64,000 nt of DNA from JAIDVZ01 sp964486285 (GCA_964486285.1 CAZALH010000001.1:1-64000); one strand, 5' to 3'. Shown: positions 49,365 to 59,557, counted from the stretch's first letter. Notes: generated by a model from the sequence alone, not told the origin. Made by a program: numbers and translations.

Positions 49365-52172
49365 ATGGATATAAAAGATACTTTAAATCTGCCTAAAACT
49401 AATTTCCCAATGCGAGCCGACCTCGTAAATCGGGAACCTAAACGTATACAAATGTGGGCAGATCATGATCTTTACAAAAAAATTCAAGAAAAAAATAAAA
49501 ATGGCGAACCATTTATCTTACATGATGGGCCGCCATTTACCAACGGAGATGTTCACATTGGAACTGCTTTGAATAAAATTTTAAAGGATATCATCATTCG
49601 CTACCGTTCAATGCACGGTTATCGTACACCATACATTCCTGGGTGGGACTGCCATGGATTACCCATTGAGCATAAAGTTAGTAAAGAATTAAAGCAAAAC
49701 AACAATTCGTTGGATATCACTAAATTACGTCATGAATGTGCAACTTTTTCTGAAAATTATATAAAAAAGCAACGTAAACAATTTGAACGGCTAGGAATAC
49801 TTGCCGACTGGGAACATGAATACCGTACAATGTCCCCTAAATACGAAGAAACAGTAATAAATTTCTTTGCTGATTGCGTATCTCAAGGCTTAATTTATCG
49901 CGGTAAAAAACCAGTATATTGGTCGATACCATGTCATACTGCATTAGCAGAAGCAGAAATAGAATATAAGCAACATACTAGCCCATCCATATGGGTAAAA
50001 TTTAAATTAAGTGCATCATCAGCTAATAAACTCGGTATAAACAATAATACTTATGTAGTAATTTGGACAACAACACCTTGGACAATACCATCAAACTTAG
50101 CCATAGCAGTCCACCCAAATTTTAACTATGTCGTTATAGAAACCAATGATGAATATCATATCGTTTGCGAAGATTTGGTAAAAAATTTTTCACAAGAATG
50201 TTCTTTGGAATATAAAATCCTAAAAACTTTTAAAGGTAATGAACTAGAAGGCATAATTACGCAACATCCCATTATTAATCGTGAAAGCCCTATCGTTCTC
50301 GCCAACTATGTCACAACCGATGCAGGGACTGGGTGTGTACACACTGCGCCTGGGCATGGACTCGAAGATTACACTACGGGATTAAACTATCAACTTGAAA
50401 TTTATTCCCCGATCGATGATAATGGATGCTATATTGATGATGGCAAAATTCCGGAAGAATTAGTAGGAGCAAGCGTATTAGAGTCTACCCCAGGTAAATG
50501 CAAAGCAAACAGTAAGGTCATTGAACTTTTAAAAAGATCAGGTGCATTATTACATGAAAAAGAGATTACCCATCAATATCCTTTTTGTTGGCGCTCTAAA
50601 ACACCGGTCATATTCCGCGCAATGTCCCAATGGTTCATATCATTAGACAAAAATAATCTACGAAAAAAATTATTGGACGCAGTTTCTCATGTTGCATGGT
50701 TTCCGAAGTGGGGAGAAAATAGGATACGAGCAGCGATTGAAACACGACCTGATTGGTGCATTAGCAGACAACGAGCTTGGGGAACTCCTTTGCCAGTCTT
50801 CTATACTGCAGCCAACGAACCATTAGTAAATGAGCACGTAATCAGAGAAGTTGCTAAAAAAATTGGGAAATATGGATCAAATTTTTGGTTTGAATCAACG
50901 GTAGTTGAAATATTGGAAGGGATTACAGTACCAACGAATTGGGACATCCCATCAATGATAAAATCTACTGACACACTCGATGTATGGTTGGATTCCGGCA
51001 ATAGTCATCGCGCAGTTTTAAAAAACAATCCTGAACTATCATGGCCAGCAGATATATATCTTGAAGGAAGTGATCAACATCGTGGATGGTTCCAATCATC
51101 TTTATGGACAAGTGTAATATCAGAAAATGGGAAAGCACCATTTAAAACGATATTAACACACGGTTTCGTAGTTGATGAAAACAAAAAGAAAGTATCCAAA
51201 AGCGATAATAAACCACAGACTGCTGATGATTATGTCAATCATTTTGGAGCTGATGTTGTTCGTTTATGGGTGGCATCTGAAGATTTTAGAACAGATATTA
51301 CTGTATCAGATGATATCTTTAATCACATTGTTTCTGCTTATCGTGTCATACGAAACACACTGAAGTTTCAAATTGGAAACTTGTATGATTTCAATCATAA
51401 AGATGACATGATTCCACAGGAAGAAATGACCATCATCGATAAGTGGATCTTACAAAAAGCTAGGAACTTGGTTTGCGATGTAGATAAAGCATACAACACT
51501 TACGATATGCATAAGGTATATCAATTAATAAATAAATTTTGTTCATATAATTTATCAAGTATATATCATGATATATTAAAAGACCGTTTATATACTTATG
51601 CATACAATTCATATGAACGTCGATCATCACAGTCCGCAATTTATATCGTATTGAATATTTTAATTGCTATACTATCACCGATATTAACATTTACGTGCGA
51701 TGAAGCATTAGCATATCTACTAACAAACACAGAAACATCTGACCAGCATGTTCAATTATTAGATTGGCCAACGAGTGACACCATCAAAAATTTTAGCAAA
51801 GAGGAAGCAGAAATAGATGCTTTATTGAAACTACGAGATAAAGTGAATGAAAAATTAGAACAAGCACGGCAAAACAAAATCATTGGACAATCATTAGAAG
51901 CTAAAGTTTATATAAATTGTTCAAATAACGATCCAATTGCTAATTTAATAAAAACGCACATAAATATATTGGATGAATTGTTCATTGTATCACAGATCGA
52001 AGTAACATTTAATGAACAAGAGGAAACTATAATTACCGTTCAACATGCTGATGGTTACAAATGCCCACGTAGCTGGAAATGGGTTTTAGATCTTGTAGAT
52101 GCCGGAAAATTTGGTAAAGTTTCTAAAAAAAGTTTTGAAGCTTTGAAAGCAAAATACGCTAACTTTATGTAA
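49365..52172 (+). CDS. ileS: isoleucyl-tRNA synthetase
   Basis: 935 residues. HIGH-like motif HIGT within NGDVHIGTALNKILKD (near residue 62), CP1 editing domain (TTTPWTIPSNLAIAV), KMSKS-like KKVSKS (near 612), and the anticodon-binding helical domain. The C-terminal zinc finger is vestigial: the expected Cys pair region reads KCPRSWKW, with the second pair lost. ATG 49365 gives the usual start MDIKDTLNLPKTNFPMRA; TCGACT lies 36 nt upstream. First of the ileS-dksA-lspA operon. Confidence 0.96.
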   Translation: MDIKDTLNLPKTNFPMRADLVNREPKRIQMWADHDLYKKIQEKNKNGEPFILHDGPPFTNGDVHIGTALNKILKDIIIRYRSMHGYRTPYIPGWDCHGLPIEHKVSKELKQNNNSLDITKLRHECATFSENYIKKQRKQFERLGILADWEHEYRTMSPKYEETVINFFADCVSQGLIYRGKKPVYWSIPCHTALAEAEIEYKQHTSPSIWVKFKLSASSANKLGINNNTYVVIWTTTPWTIPSNLAIAVHPNFNYVVIETNDEYHIVCEDLVKNFSQECSLEYKILKTFKGNELEGIITQHPIINRESPIVLANYVTTDAGTGCVHTAPGHGLEDYTTGLNYQLEIYSPIDDNGCYIDDGKIPEELVGASVLESTPGKCKANSKVIELLKRSGALLHEKEITHQYPFCWRSKTPVIFRAMSQWFISLDKNNLRKKLLDAVSHVAWFPKWGENRIRAAIETRPDWCISRQRAWGTPLPVFYTAANEPLVNEHVIREVAKKIGKYGSNFWFESTVVEILEGITVPTNWDIPSMIKSTDTLDVWLDSGNSHRAVLKNNPELSWPADIYLEGSDQHRGWFQSSLWTSVISENGKAPFKTILTHGFVVDENKKKVSKSDNKPQTADDYVNHFGADVVRLWVASEDFRTDITVSDDIFNHIVSAYRVIRNTLKFQIGNLYDFNHKDDMIPQEEMTIIDKWILQKARNLVCDVDKAYNTYDMHKVYQLINKFCSYNLSSIYHDILKDRLYTYAYNSYERRSSQSAIYIVLNILIAILSPILTFTCDEALAYLLTNTETSDQHVQLLDWPTSDTIKNFSKEEAEIDALLKLRDKVNEKLEQARQNKIIGQSLEAKVYINCSNNDPIANLIKTHINILDELFIVSQIEVTFNEQEETIITVQHADGYKCPRSWKWVLDLVDAGKFGKVSKKSFEALKAKYANFM

Positions 52173-52185
52173 AGGATCTTAAAAG

Positions 52186-52890
52186 ATGGAAAAGACAAAT
52201 AATAGGCCGACCATATCCCTGCGACGTAAAAAGCCAAACGATATGGCTTTTACCATGGATGACGTTCGCAATATCTTGCAACAAAAGCAAGAAACAAAAG
52301 AACAAGAAGAAGTAGATATTATTGCTGAAATAAAACATGATTTATTGGTTACTCAAGCAAATACCAGTAACGCTTCTCAACAAAAAGTACAAGCAGCATC
52401 ATTAGCGGACATATTAGGGTTTCAACCACAAAGCTCGAAACAAAATACGGCAGATTATAAAGATCCATCAGAAATATCGCCGAAATATAGAAAATACTAT
52501 AAAATGTTAATAAAATTAAAGCATGCTCTACAAGACCGAGCCAAGAGTAATGGTACCCATTATACAAGTGACGATAAACCTGATCCAGATCTTAAATCTT
52601 TTGATATAGAATCTACATTAAATTTATTACCCAATGAACAAGAGGGATTAACAGAGGTAGAACAAGCGATTCAGAGAATATATAATGATACTTATGGCAT
52701 ATGTGAAGTTACAGGTAATGCCATTGAAAGCAAAAGATTAGAAGTTATGCCATTCACAAGATATTCTTTAGAAGGGCAACAAGAACAAGAAAAATTACAC
52801 AGCACTAAAGAACAAAATAGTAGTGGTACAATTTTTGACGGCGAACAAAGCGATGATATAAATGGATATTCTGAATACGAAGAAGAGTAA
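52186..52890 (+). CDS. DksA/TraR-family protein
   Basis: 234 residues. A variable, Gln/Lys-rich N-terminal half is followed by a coiled-coil segment and the DksA-type C-terminus YGICEVTGNAIESKRLEVMP. DksA-type proteins act on RNA polymerase in the secondary channel. Only one of the four zinc Cys positions is Cys; CEVTG and FTRYSLEGQ replace the C4 finger, a variant I recall from Verrucomicrobiota relatives located between ileS and lspA. Shine-Dalgarno AAAGGA; it overlaps lspA by 29 bp. Confidence 0.82.
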   Translation: MEKTNNRPTISLRRKKPNDMAFTMDDVRNILQQKQETKEQEEVDIIAEIKHDLLVTQANTSNASQQKVQAASLADILGFQPQSSKQNTADYKDPSEISPKYRKYYKMLIKLKHALQDRAKSNGTHYTSDDKPDPDLKSFDIESTLNLLPNEQEGLTEVEQAIQRIYNDTYGICEVTGNAIESKRLEVMPFTRYSLEGQQEQEKLHSTKEQNSSGTIFDGEQSDDINGYSEYEEE

Positions 52891-53350
52891 GATACAAAAA
52901 TATTCTTTTTTTTCAATTATCTTATTGACGATTTTAGCTATCGACCAATTAACTAAGTGGTTAGCTAGTATATTTTTAATCAAAAATTCTGTAACAATTG
53001 TCCCTCATATCTTATTTTTATCTTATGCTAAAAATACTGGTGCTGCTTGGAGCATATTCCCAAACAATAGCACATTACTTGGATATGTCGGAATATTGAT
53101 AATAATATTAATATATACTTCACGTAAACACTTAGAAATCGCAAAACAAAAAAATCAAATTATTTATGGTTTAATATGTGCAGGCATTATTGGTAACATC
53201 ATTGATCGATTGTGTTTCGGAAATGTTATAGACTTTATTGATGTGCGTATATTATCATTTCAATGGCCAATTTTTAATATAGCTGATGCTGCTATATGTA
53301 TTGGAATTTTGTTATATTTTTTATTTACTTTTCGTACAAAAACAAAATAA
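52862..53350 (+). CDS. lspA: lipoprotein signal peptidase LspA
   Basis: 162 residues with four predicted membrane helices; cleaves lipoprotein signal peptides. Motifs: AIDQLTKWLAS, AKNTGAAWSIF, the catalytic Asp in GNIIDRLCFGNVIDFIDV, and FNIADAAICIGI with the second catalytic Asp. The start lies within the end of the dksA-like gene, so translation is probably coupled. Matches the lipoproteins encoded nearby (LptE). Confidence 0.95.
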   Translation: MDILNTKKSKIQKYSFFSIILLTILAIDQLTKWLASIFLIKNSVTIVPHILFLSYAKNTGAAWSIFPNNSTLLGYVGILIIILIYTSRKHLEIAKQKNQIIYGLICAGIIGNIIDRLCFGNVIDFIDVRILSFQWPIFNIADAAICIGILLYFLFTFRTKTK

Positions 53351-53391
53351 AAACCAACATTATGTTTTATTAGCAACACGAGAAATATATA

Positions 53392-54165
53392 ATGTCAAAT
53401 TTATCCGCAGTTCCTCTGATACACGTAGAAAACCTCTCAAAACATTATCGAGAACAGTCTGTATTACATGATGTAAGTTTTGATATAGAAAGTGGCGATT
53501 TAGTATCTATTATTGGCCCATCTGGATGCGGGAAATCAACATTACTGCGCTGCATGAATTGTTTGGAAACATTAGACGGCGGGAAGATTTCAATTAATGG
53601 AATTGAAATATCATATCAACTAGCAATATCAAATTATAAAATTTTCAAAAAATATGCCCATCAATTGCGTCAAAGTATAGGCATGGTATTTCAATCATTT
53701 AACCTATTTCCTCACAAGACACTTTTAGAAAATGTCATGCTCGCTCCAATGGTTGTAAAAAATGAATCTGCCGTGAAATGCCGTCAACTTGGACTTGAAA
53801 TATTAGAAAAAGTAGGATTAGCGCACTTATATAAGCGGCATCCATGGAGTTTATCAGGTGGACAAAAACAGCGAGCAGCTATAGCACGTGCATTAGCGAT
53901 GAATCCTACAGTTATGTTATATGATGAGCCTACTTCTGCACTTGATCCAGAAATGGTAGAAGAAGTTTTACAAGTTATGCGCGATTTAGATCGAGAAGGG
54001 ATGACGCAAGTAATAGTCACCCACGAGATGAAATTCGCACGTGATGCTTCTGATTATATAATATATATGGAAGAAGGGGCAATCGTAGAAATATCTGATG
54101 AAGATGAAATTTTTATTACTCCAAAAGATGACCGAACAAAACGTTTTTTAAAAAGGTACATGTAG
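53392..54165 (+). CDS. glnQ: polar amino-acid ABC transporter ATPase (GlnQ type)
   Basis: 257 residues. Walker A GPSGCGKSTLLRC, Q-loop FQSFNLFPHKT, signature LSGGQKQRAAIARAL, Walker B MLYDEPTSALDPE and the switch His in VTHEM. This matches the GlnQ/HisP subfamily. It is 2 bp before the fused binding-protein/permease gene, forming a two-gene importer. The exact amino acid is not known; arginine or glutamine type is likely. Confidence 0.92.
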   Translation: MSNLSAVPLIHVENLSKHYREQSVLHDVSFDIESGDLVSIIGPSGCGKSTLLRCMNCLETLDGGKISINGIEISYQLAISNYKIFKKYAHQLRQSIGMVFQSFNLFPHKTLLENVMLAPMVVKNESAVKCRQLGLEILEKVGLAHLYKRHPWSLSGGQKQRAAIARALAMNPTVMLYDEPTSALDPEMVEEVLQVMRDLDREGMTQVIVTHEMKFARDASDYIIYMEEGAIVEISDEDEIFITPKDDRTKRFLKRYM

Positions 54166-54167
54166 TA

Positions 54168-55652
54168 GTGAAAAATTTATTACTAATAATTTTATTAGCA
54201 TCTTGTAATATTGCCAATTGCTGTGAACTGCACTGGGCAGCAGATACAGAAAGTGGTGCTCCAAATGTTTTTTATGATGAAAATCATAACTTATGTGGGT
54301 TTGAAAAAGAAATAATTGAAGAAATTTGTAAACAAATAGACCTAGTTCCAACATTTTGCCAAAACGATTGGGATTGGCTAATTCCCGGATTAAATCGTGG
54401 CTTATATGATGTTATTATAGATGGTTTATCTAGAGATGAATCTGCAACAAACGCTATAATGTTTTCTATTCCATATTACACATGCAACTTATCACTCGTA
54501 GTTAGAGAAGAAGAAGCGAGAATAAAAACTATTAATGATTGTAAAAATAAACGAGTCGGTACATTAAAAAACTCAAAAGCATCAAAAATATTGAATAACA
54601 TTGGTCATATTAATATCGCTAACTATCCCACTGAATATGCTGCATTTTCTGATTTAAAAAATAATCGCGTAGATGCTGTACTAATTGATTACCCTGCAGC
54701 GTTATATTGCGGATTAACGTTAGGAGGATTAAAAATAGTTAACAATATAGATAAAATACAGTATTCAATTGCAATCAATCCATTTAAAAAGGAATTGTTA
54801 TCATCTATAAATCAGGCAATTATTACACTAACTAAAAACGGAACGTTGCAATCCATAATAAAAAAGTGGAATTTAGATAATAAACTCTTTCAACAATACG
54901 TTACTAATACTGAAGGTTCCGCATATAATACTTTTGTAGCTAAGCATCCAACCCATGAATTATTAGATTATATGAAATTAATTCCTGTGTTTGCTAAAGC
55001 GGCGGTTATTACGCTAGAAGTATCTATTTTTAGCATGATCCTCGCAATGATTTTGGGGATAACTTTAGTATTATTACGAATGTATTCACCGAAATGGGTA
55101 CAATTTATCGTCGTGTCGTGTATAGAAATTATACGAGGCACACCATTATTAATACAATTATTTTTCATTTTTTATGGATTACCATTTATTGGAATTACCT
55201 TGTATCCACTTGTTGCAGGAATTGTAGCACTTGGTATTAATTACGCTGTGTATGAAGCAGAAAATTTTCGCGCTGGACTTATGGCAGTTCCACATGGACA
55301 GATGGAAGCTGCACGTGCGTTAGGTATGAATCAGTGGCAATCACTGCGATATGTAATTATTCCACAGGCATTTACTTTTGTATTACCTCCTCTAACAAAT
55401 GACTTTATAGCAATAATAAAAGACTCTTCTTTAGTTTCATTAATCACAATTGTTGAACTAACTAAGGCTTACACAATTGCTGCTAATTCCTCATTTGATT
55501 TCTTTGGCACAGGTATCTTAGTTGCAATATTTTATTTTTTACTTGGATTCCCATTTGTCAGGCTTGCAAAAATAGCCGAAAATCACCTAGCATTAGAGAA
55601 AAGAGCCTATAAAGCTAAAAGAATTTCAAAAAAACAATCACTTATTCAATGA
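54168..55652 (+). CDS. fused solute-binding protein and permease, amino-acid ABC importer
   Basis: 494 residues, start GTG. After a signal peptide (LLLIILLASCNIANC), a PBP-like domain (about 20-245) carries GFEKEIIEEI, YDVIIDGLSRDESA and KRVGTLKNSKAS. A second part (about 275-485) is a HisM/GlnP-type permease with the EAA loop MEAARALGMNQWQSLRYVII. The fusion tethers the binding domain to the channel. With GlnQ it makes a complete importer, sensible in a host-dependent cell. The stop overlaps the convergent gspE by 11 bp and is TGA. Confidence 0.92.
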   Translation: MKNLLLIILLASCNIANCCELHWAADTESGAPNVFYDENHNLCGFEKEIIEEICKQIDLVPTFCQNDWDWLIPGLNRGLYDVIIDGLSRDESATNAIMFSIPYYTCNLSLVVREEEARIKTINDCKNKRVGTLKNSKASKILNNIGHINIANYPTEYAAFSDLKNNRVDAVLIDYPAALYCGLTLGGLKIVNNIDKIQYSIAINPFKKELLSSINQAIITLTKNGTLQSIIKKWNLDNKLFQQYVTNTEGSAYNTFVAKHPTHELLDYMKLIPVFAKAAVITLEVSIFSMILAMILGITLVLLRMYSPKWVQFIVVSCIEIIRGTPLLIQLFFIFYGLPFIGITLYPLVAGIVALGINYAVYEAENFRAGLMAVPHGQMEAARALGMNQWQSLRYVIIPQAFTFVLPPLTNDFIAIIKDSSLVSLITIVELTKAYTIAANSSFDFFGTGILVAIFYFLLGFPFVRLAKIAENHLALEKRAYKAKRISKKQSLIQ

Positions 55653-57264
55653 CACGCAAACCTTCTTCAATAGAAGTAATACCTAAACGAATTTTTTTTA
55701 AAATATCCGATTTTAGAAATAATGTACGATTTTTGCTCGCTAATGTTCTAATTTCAGATTCTGGTACAGAATGAGAAATTGCCTCGTATATTGCACCATT
55801 TATTACTAAAAATTCAAATACCCCTACACGCCCAAAGAAACCAGTATTATTGCAGCGTTCACACCCTACAGCCATACGAGCTTGCCCAAATTCGGACGTC
55901 TCAAATACTTGTTCTATTTCTGGACGTAGTAATCGTGAAAAATCTTCCGCAACTGCACAGTATGGACATAATTTACGTACCAATCGCTGCGCAATAATTA
56001 ACTTAACTGCTGATGCTAAAAGATACGATTCAACGCCAATATCACGCAAACGTGTAATCGCTCCAATAGAATCGTTTGTATGCAATGTACTCAACACCAA
56101 GTGCCCAGTAATTGATGATCTTATAGCAATTTCTGCAGTTTCGCGATCTCGAATCTCTCCAATCATGATAATATCAGGATCCTGACGTAGAATTGAACGT
56201 AAAATATTAGCAAACGACAACCCAATTGCCGAATTTACTTGTGTTTGGTTAACTCCACTTATCTCATACTCTATTGGATCTTCTACCGATATTAAGCGCT
56301 TACTAGGATCACGAATCTCGCGCAAACATGCACTTAATGTTGTTGATTTGCCCGATCCAGTTGGACCAGTTACTAAAATAATACCATATGGATGTGATAA
56401 CGTGCGCTTGAGAATCAATTTTTGATCTTCATTAGACAAAATATCATCTAATGTTTTGGGCATCAAAGAATTACCTAATAAACGCAAACTTACACTTTCC
56501 CCATAAATCGTTGGCAACGTTGATACACGAATATCTAATGTTGTGTCATTATACTTAAATAAAATCTTTCCATCCTGAGGCAGTCTTTTTTCAGAAATAT
56601 TTAGCCGTGCCATAATTTTTATACGAGAAATTATAGCAGCTTGAAAAGCCTTCAAATTATCTGGGACTCGCGCAATTATCAAATTTCCATCGACACGATA
56701 ACGAATTACTAAAGTATTACGTTGCGGTTCAAAATGTATATCAGTAGCCCGCTCATCAATACATCGTTTAATAAGCCCATTAACAAATTTTATAATAATA
56801 GCATCCTCATTTTCAGAACTAACAGCATTATCATAAACATCATCTAAAAAATCCACTGAACTAGTGGTTAATCCAAAACGTTCATTTATTATCTTTGAAA
56901 TATCATCAGAATTCCCTAAAACATACTCAATTGTATATCCTGTTGATATCGTTAACCAACGCAACTGTTCTTCGTTGAGTGGCCAACAAGCAATAACAAG
57001 CAACGTTGATTGATCCAATGTTAACGGAAGAATTTTATATTTAGTAAAAAATACCGTTGGTAAGGTCTTTATCAGATGTTCATTTACAAAAAACTTTTTG
57101 TAAAATTCTACACCAGATAAATCTGCAATTATATGTTCAGCTTGTTGTAAATTAATATCCAATAATTGAGAAAATTTACGCATCCGAAATTCAAAATCAA
57201 CAGCCGTAATGCTAGTTAGCAATTCTGCATACTTCTCCTCAAAATTCTTTGTAAAAAGATCCAT
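55642..57264 (-). CDS. gspE: type II secretion ATPase GspE
   Basis: 540 residues. N-terminal domain (about 1-150), then the secretion ATPase core: Walker A GPTGSGKSTTLSA, Asp box ISVEDPIEYE, Walker B IIMIGEIRDRETAEIA, His box THLVLST-like (ITGHLVLSTLHTND), and a CxxC...CxxC zinc site (LCPYCAV, CERCNN). It powers pseudopilus assembly on the inner face of the membrane. It is the last gene of the minus-strand cluster, 2 bp after the GspC-like gene. PilB-like naming is possible, but neighbours support T2SS. Confidence 0.92.
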   Translation of the reverse strand: MDLFTKNFEEKYAELLTSITAVDFEFRMRKFSQLLDINLQQAEHIIADLSGVEFYKKFFVNEHLIKTLPTVFFTKYKILPLTLDQSTLLVIACWPLNEEQLRWLTISTGYTIEYVLGNSDDISKIINERFGLTTSSVDFLDDVYDNAVSSENEDAIIIKFVNGLIKRCIDERATDIHFEPQRNTLVIRYRVDGNLIIARVPDNLKAFQAAIISRIKIMARLNISEKRLPQDGKILFKYNDTTLDIRVSTLPTIYGESVSLRLLGNSLMPKTLDDILSNEDQKLILKRTLSHPYGIILVTGPTGSGKSTTLSACLREIRDPSKRLISVEDPIEYEISGVNQTQVNSAIGLSFANILRSILRQDPDIIMIGEIRDRETAEIAIRSSITGHLVLSTLHTNDSIGAITRLRDIGVESYLLASAVKLIIAQRLVRKLCPYCAVAEDFSRLLRPEIEQVFETSEFGQARMAVGCERCNNTGFFGRVGVFEFLVINGAIYEAISHSVPESEIRTLASKNRTLFLKSDILKKIRLGITSIEEGLRVIE

Positions 57265-57266
57265 TT

Positions 57267-57749
57267 TTAATTCAATTTATTGTTCATGATTTTTGAAAAC
57301 TCACGACGAACATTGTCATTCACTTCATTACCACCTAACTTTTGTTTATCTGTACTCTCTTGCACGGGATTCTTAATAGGCATAGGCATGTTATTAAATT
57401 GTATCGGCTTTAATTTTATTACCTGAAAATCTCCATTTGGGAAACTTAATTCTATACTCTGAGTTTCAGGGAAGTACTTTTTTATTATAAAATTTACTCC
57501 TGGTTCTTTCACTTTTTTCAGTACACTTTTGTTACTAACTACATCATATAAACTAAACAAATATTCTCCATGAATCATAAATATACCATGTAATTCAAAT
57601 TGAGCACTACATTTATCATGTTCGTCAACATTACTGATATGCTGTACAGGAGCACCAAATGGAGAGCGTTCTACTAAAGATGAATAATCCTTTCCAAAGC
57701 TATTTGATGTGAGAAACAACAATAAAAAAACTATGAAAAAATTTTTCAT
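57267..57749 (-). CDS. exported GspC/PilP-like protein
   Basis: 160 residues with a signal peptide (KNFFIVFLLLFLTSNSFG). The rest resembles the beta-rich HR domain of GspC or PilP: SLVERSPFGAP, FELHGIFMIHGEYLFSLYD and PNGDFQVIKLK. Such proteins link the inner-membrane platform to the secretin. Placed between gspD and gspE with 1-2 bp spacing, consistent with that job. The assignment is by position and pattern, not strong motifs. Confidence 0.6.
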   Translation of the reverse strand: MKNFFIVFLLLFLTSNSFGKDYSSLVERSPFGAPVQHISNVDEHDKCSAQFELHGIFMIHGEYLFSLYDVVSNKSVLKKVKEPGVNFIIKKYFPETQSIELSFPNGDFQVIKLKPIQFNNMPMPIKNPVQESTDKQKLGGNEVNDNVRREFSKIMNNKLN

Positions 57750-59557
57750 TAAATTGCTCTATGAATAAATCTATTAGATTTTTGATATGACTTTTGCTGA
57801 TGTTTTTTTGGAAGTTTTTTTAAAAATTTTTTATTATCTTCATAAGATTTCAGGTCATTCTTCACCTCCTCCCCAGAAATAAATTTCTGATAATATTCAT
57901 CTTCACTGGAAGGATTTTTGATGATCGTCGGCCGAATAAAAATTATTAGTTCATTTGTTTGTTCAGATTTTATTTTTGGTGAAAATAGTGCATTGCCAAT
58001 AATAGGCATGGATCCAAGTAACCACAACTTACTTCTAGAATTTATTGACTCTTTTTCTTGTAGCCCCGCTAATACTACGACATCCCCATCATGTACACTA
58101 ACAAATGACATCGCCTGACGTTTACTTATAATAGGTTGCTTATTACCATCAACAGTAATTTCTCCATTGATTTTTTGAATTAATTGATCAATTTTCATCT
58201 GAATAATGCCATTTTGTCCAATTAATGGAGTTACTACCAGCTCTATTCCAATATCTTTATAACTAACGTTATTTCTTATCGATCTTTGATTTTGCAAATC
58301 ACTAAAATTTGCAGTAATTACCGGTCTAGACTCTCCAACTTTTACAGACGCTTCGCGATTATGCGTCGTTACAATCGTTGGAGCCGACAATACTATAACA
58401 TCATCACAAGATTTTGCTTTATTAAATACATAACTTAATGAAAAATTGTTCAATGTACCGTTAACATGAAATCCATTATCAACGCGATTATTGGACGCCC
58501 CTGATCCATGAAAACCTACTTGATTATTACCACTTAAAGCTACATTACCATTTACGTCAGTTATAGTATTGTACGAAATTCCTAACGTTTCTAATCCGCT
58601 AGTCTGGTTATTCGATAAAGTAACCTGCGCTATAACAACTTCGATACGAACCTGATCTAGAAGAACGTCAATTCCATCTATAATACGACCAATTTGGTTA
58701 ATATCCTGTTCATTTCCACAAACAATAACAGAATTGCTATATTCATCACATTCAATAGAAACATTACTTGATATTTTAAAATCATCAGACGTAGCTTCAT
58801 GAACTTGAGATTGAACCATAGAAATATTTGATGGCATAATTACAGAAGCAGATTCAGGCTGTTGCAACGAATTACGATAATCGCCATCATTATTTCTCTC
58901 TGAAATAAGTTTTGTTAAGACATTCGCTATATTTTTTGCGTCTCCATGTTTTATCCGAAAAATTTTAGATTCTATTCGCGATGATTTAGGTTTATCAACC
59001 ATATTTATTAATGTTTCAATACGCTGCAGGTTTGATAATTTATCCACTATCAGTAAACTATTCGACTCTTCGAAAGATAGTACTGTTGCAACACCAAAAG
59101 AAAGAATAGGACGTATTAATTTTGAGAATTCAGCAGCTGCAATATTTTGTAAAAAAAACACCTTCGCATAAATTTTGTCACTAATTGGTAGTGATAAGCT
59201 TGAACCTTCAATTAATTCCGGAGCTTGATTGATTACTGAACGAGAATTTACAGCACGTAAAAAACCATCATGACGATCTATAATAGAAACACCGTTTATA
59301 CTTAACACATTTTCTATAGCTTGAATAATCTCTGATACCGGTCGCTTATCTGGAATATTTAAATTAATTTTTATACCTGGTAAATTCTGATCATATAAAA
59401 TTGTTTTGCCTTCTAAATGTTCAAGAATGGCTAAAACTTGCGGTAAAGATTCTTCAACTAGTACTAAACTTGAATATTCAACTTCCTGTGCATGACAGAA
59501 ATGTTTGTGACTGAAAAAAACACACAAAATTAATAAAATATACTGAAAATATTTCAT
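57749..59557 (-). CDS. gspD: type II secretion secretin GspD
   Basis: 602 residues from ATG 59557, which overlaps the gspM stop (ATGA) and begins a clear signal peptide (KYFQYILLILCVFFSHKHFCHA). N0/N1-type domains (about 40-330) with the repeated NVLTKL and NSLLIVDKL pattern lead to the C-terminal secretin domain, including VKVGESRPVIT, GIELVVTPLIG and LLGSMPIIGNALF, typical of the outer-membrane channel. The C-terminus is Lys/Gln-rich. Forms the T2SS outer-membrane pore. Confidence 0.92.
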   Translation of the reverse strand: MKYFQYILLILCVFFSHKHFCHAQEVEYSSLVLVEESLPQVLAILEHLEGKTILYDQNLPGIKINLNIPDKRPVSEIIQAIENVLSINGVSIIDRHDGFLRAVNSRSVINQAPELIEGSSLSLPISDKIYAKVFFLQNIAAAEFSKLIRPILSFGVATVLSFEESNSLLIVDKLSNLQRIETLINMVDKPKSSRIESKIFRIKHGDAKNIANVLTKLISERNNDGDYRNSLQQPESASVIMPSNISMVQSQVHEATSDDFKISSNVSIECDEYSNSVIVCGNEQDINQIGRIIDGIDVLLDQVRIEVVIAQVTLSNNQTSGLETLGISYNTITDVNGNVALSGNNQVGFHGSGASNNRVDNGFHVNGTLNNFSLSYVFNKAKSCDDVIVLSAPTIVTTHNREASVKVGESRPVITANFSDLQNQRSIRNNVSYKDIGIELVVTPLIGQNGIIQMKIDQLIQKINGEITVDGNKQPIISKRQAMSFVSVHDGDVVVLAGLQEKESINSRSKLWLLGSMPIIGNALFSPKIKSEQTNELIIFIRPTIIKNPSSEDEYYQKFISGEEVKNDLKSYEDNKKFLKKLPKKHQQKSYQKSNRFIHRAI

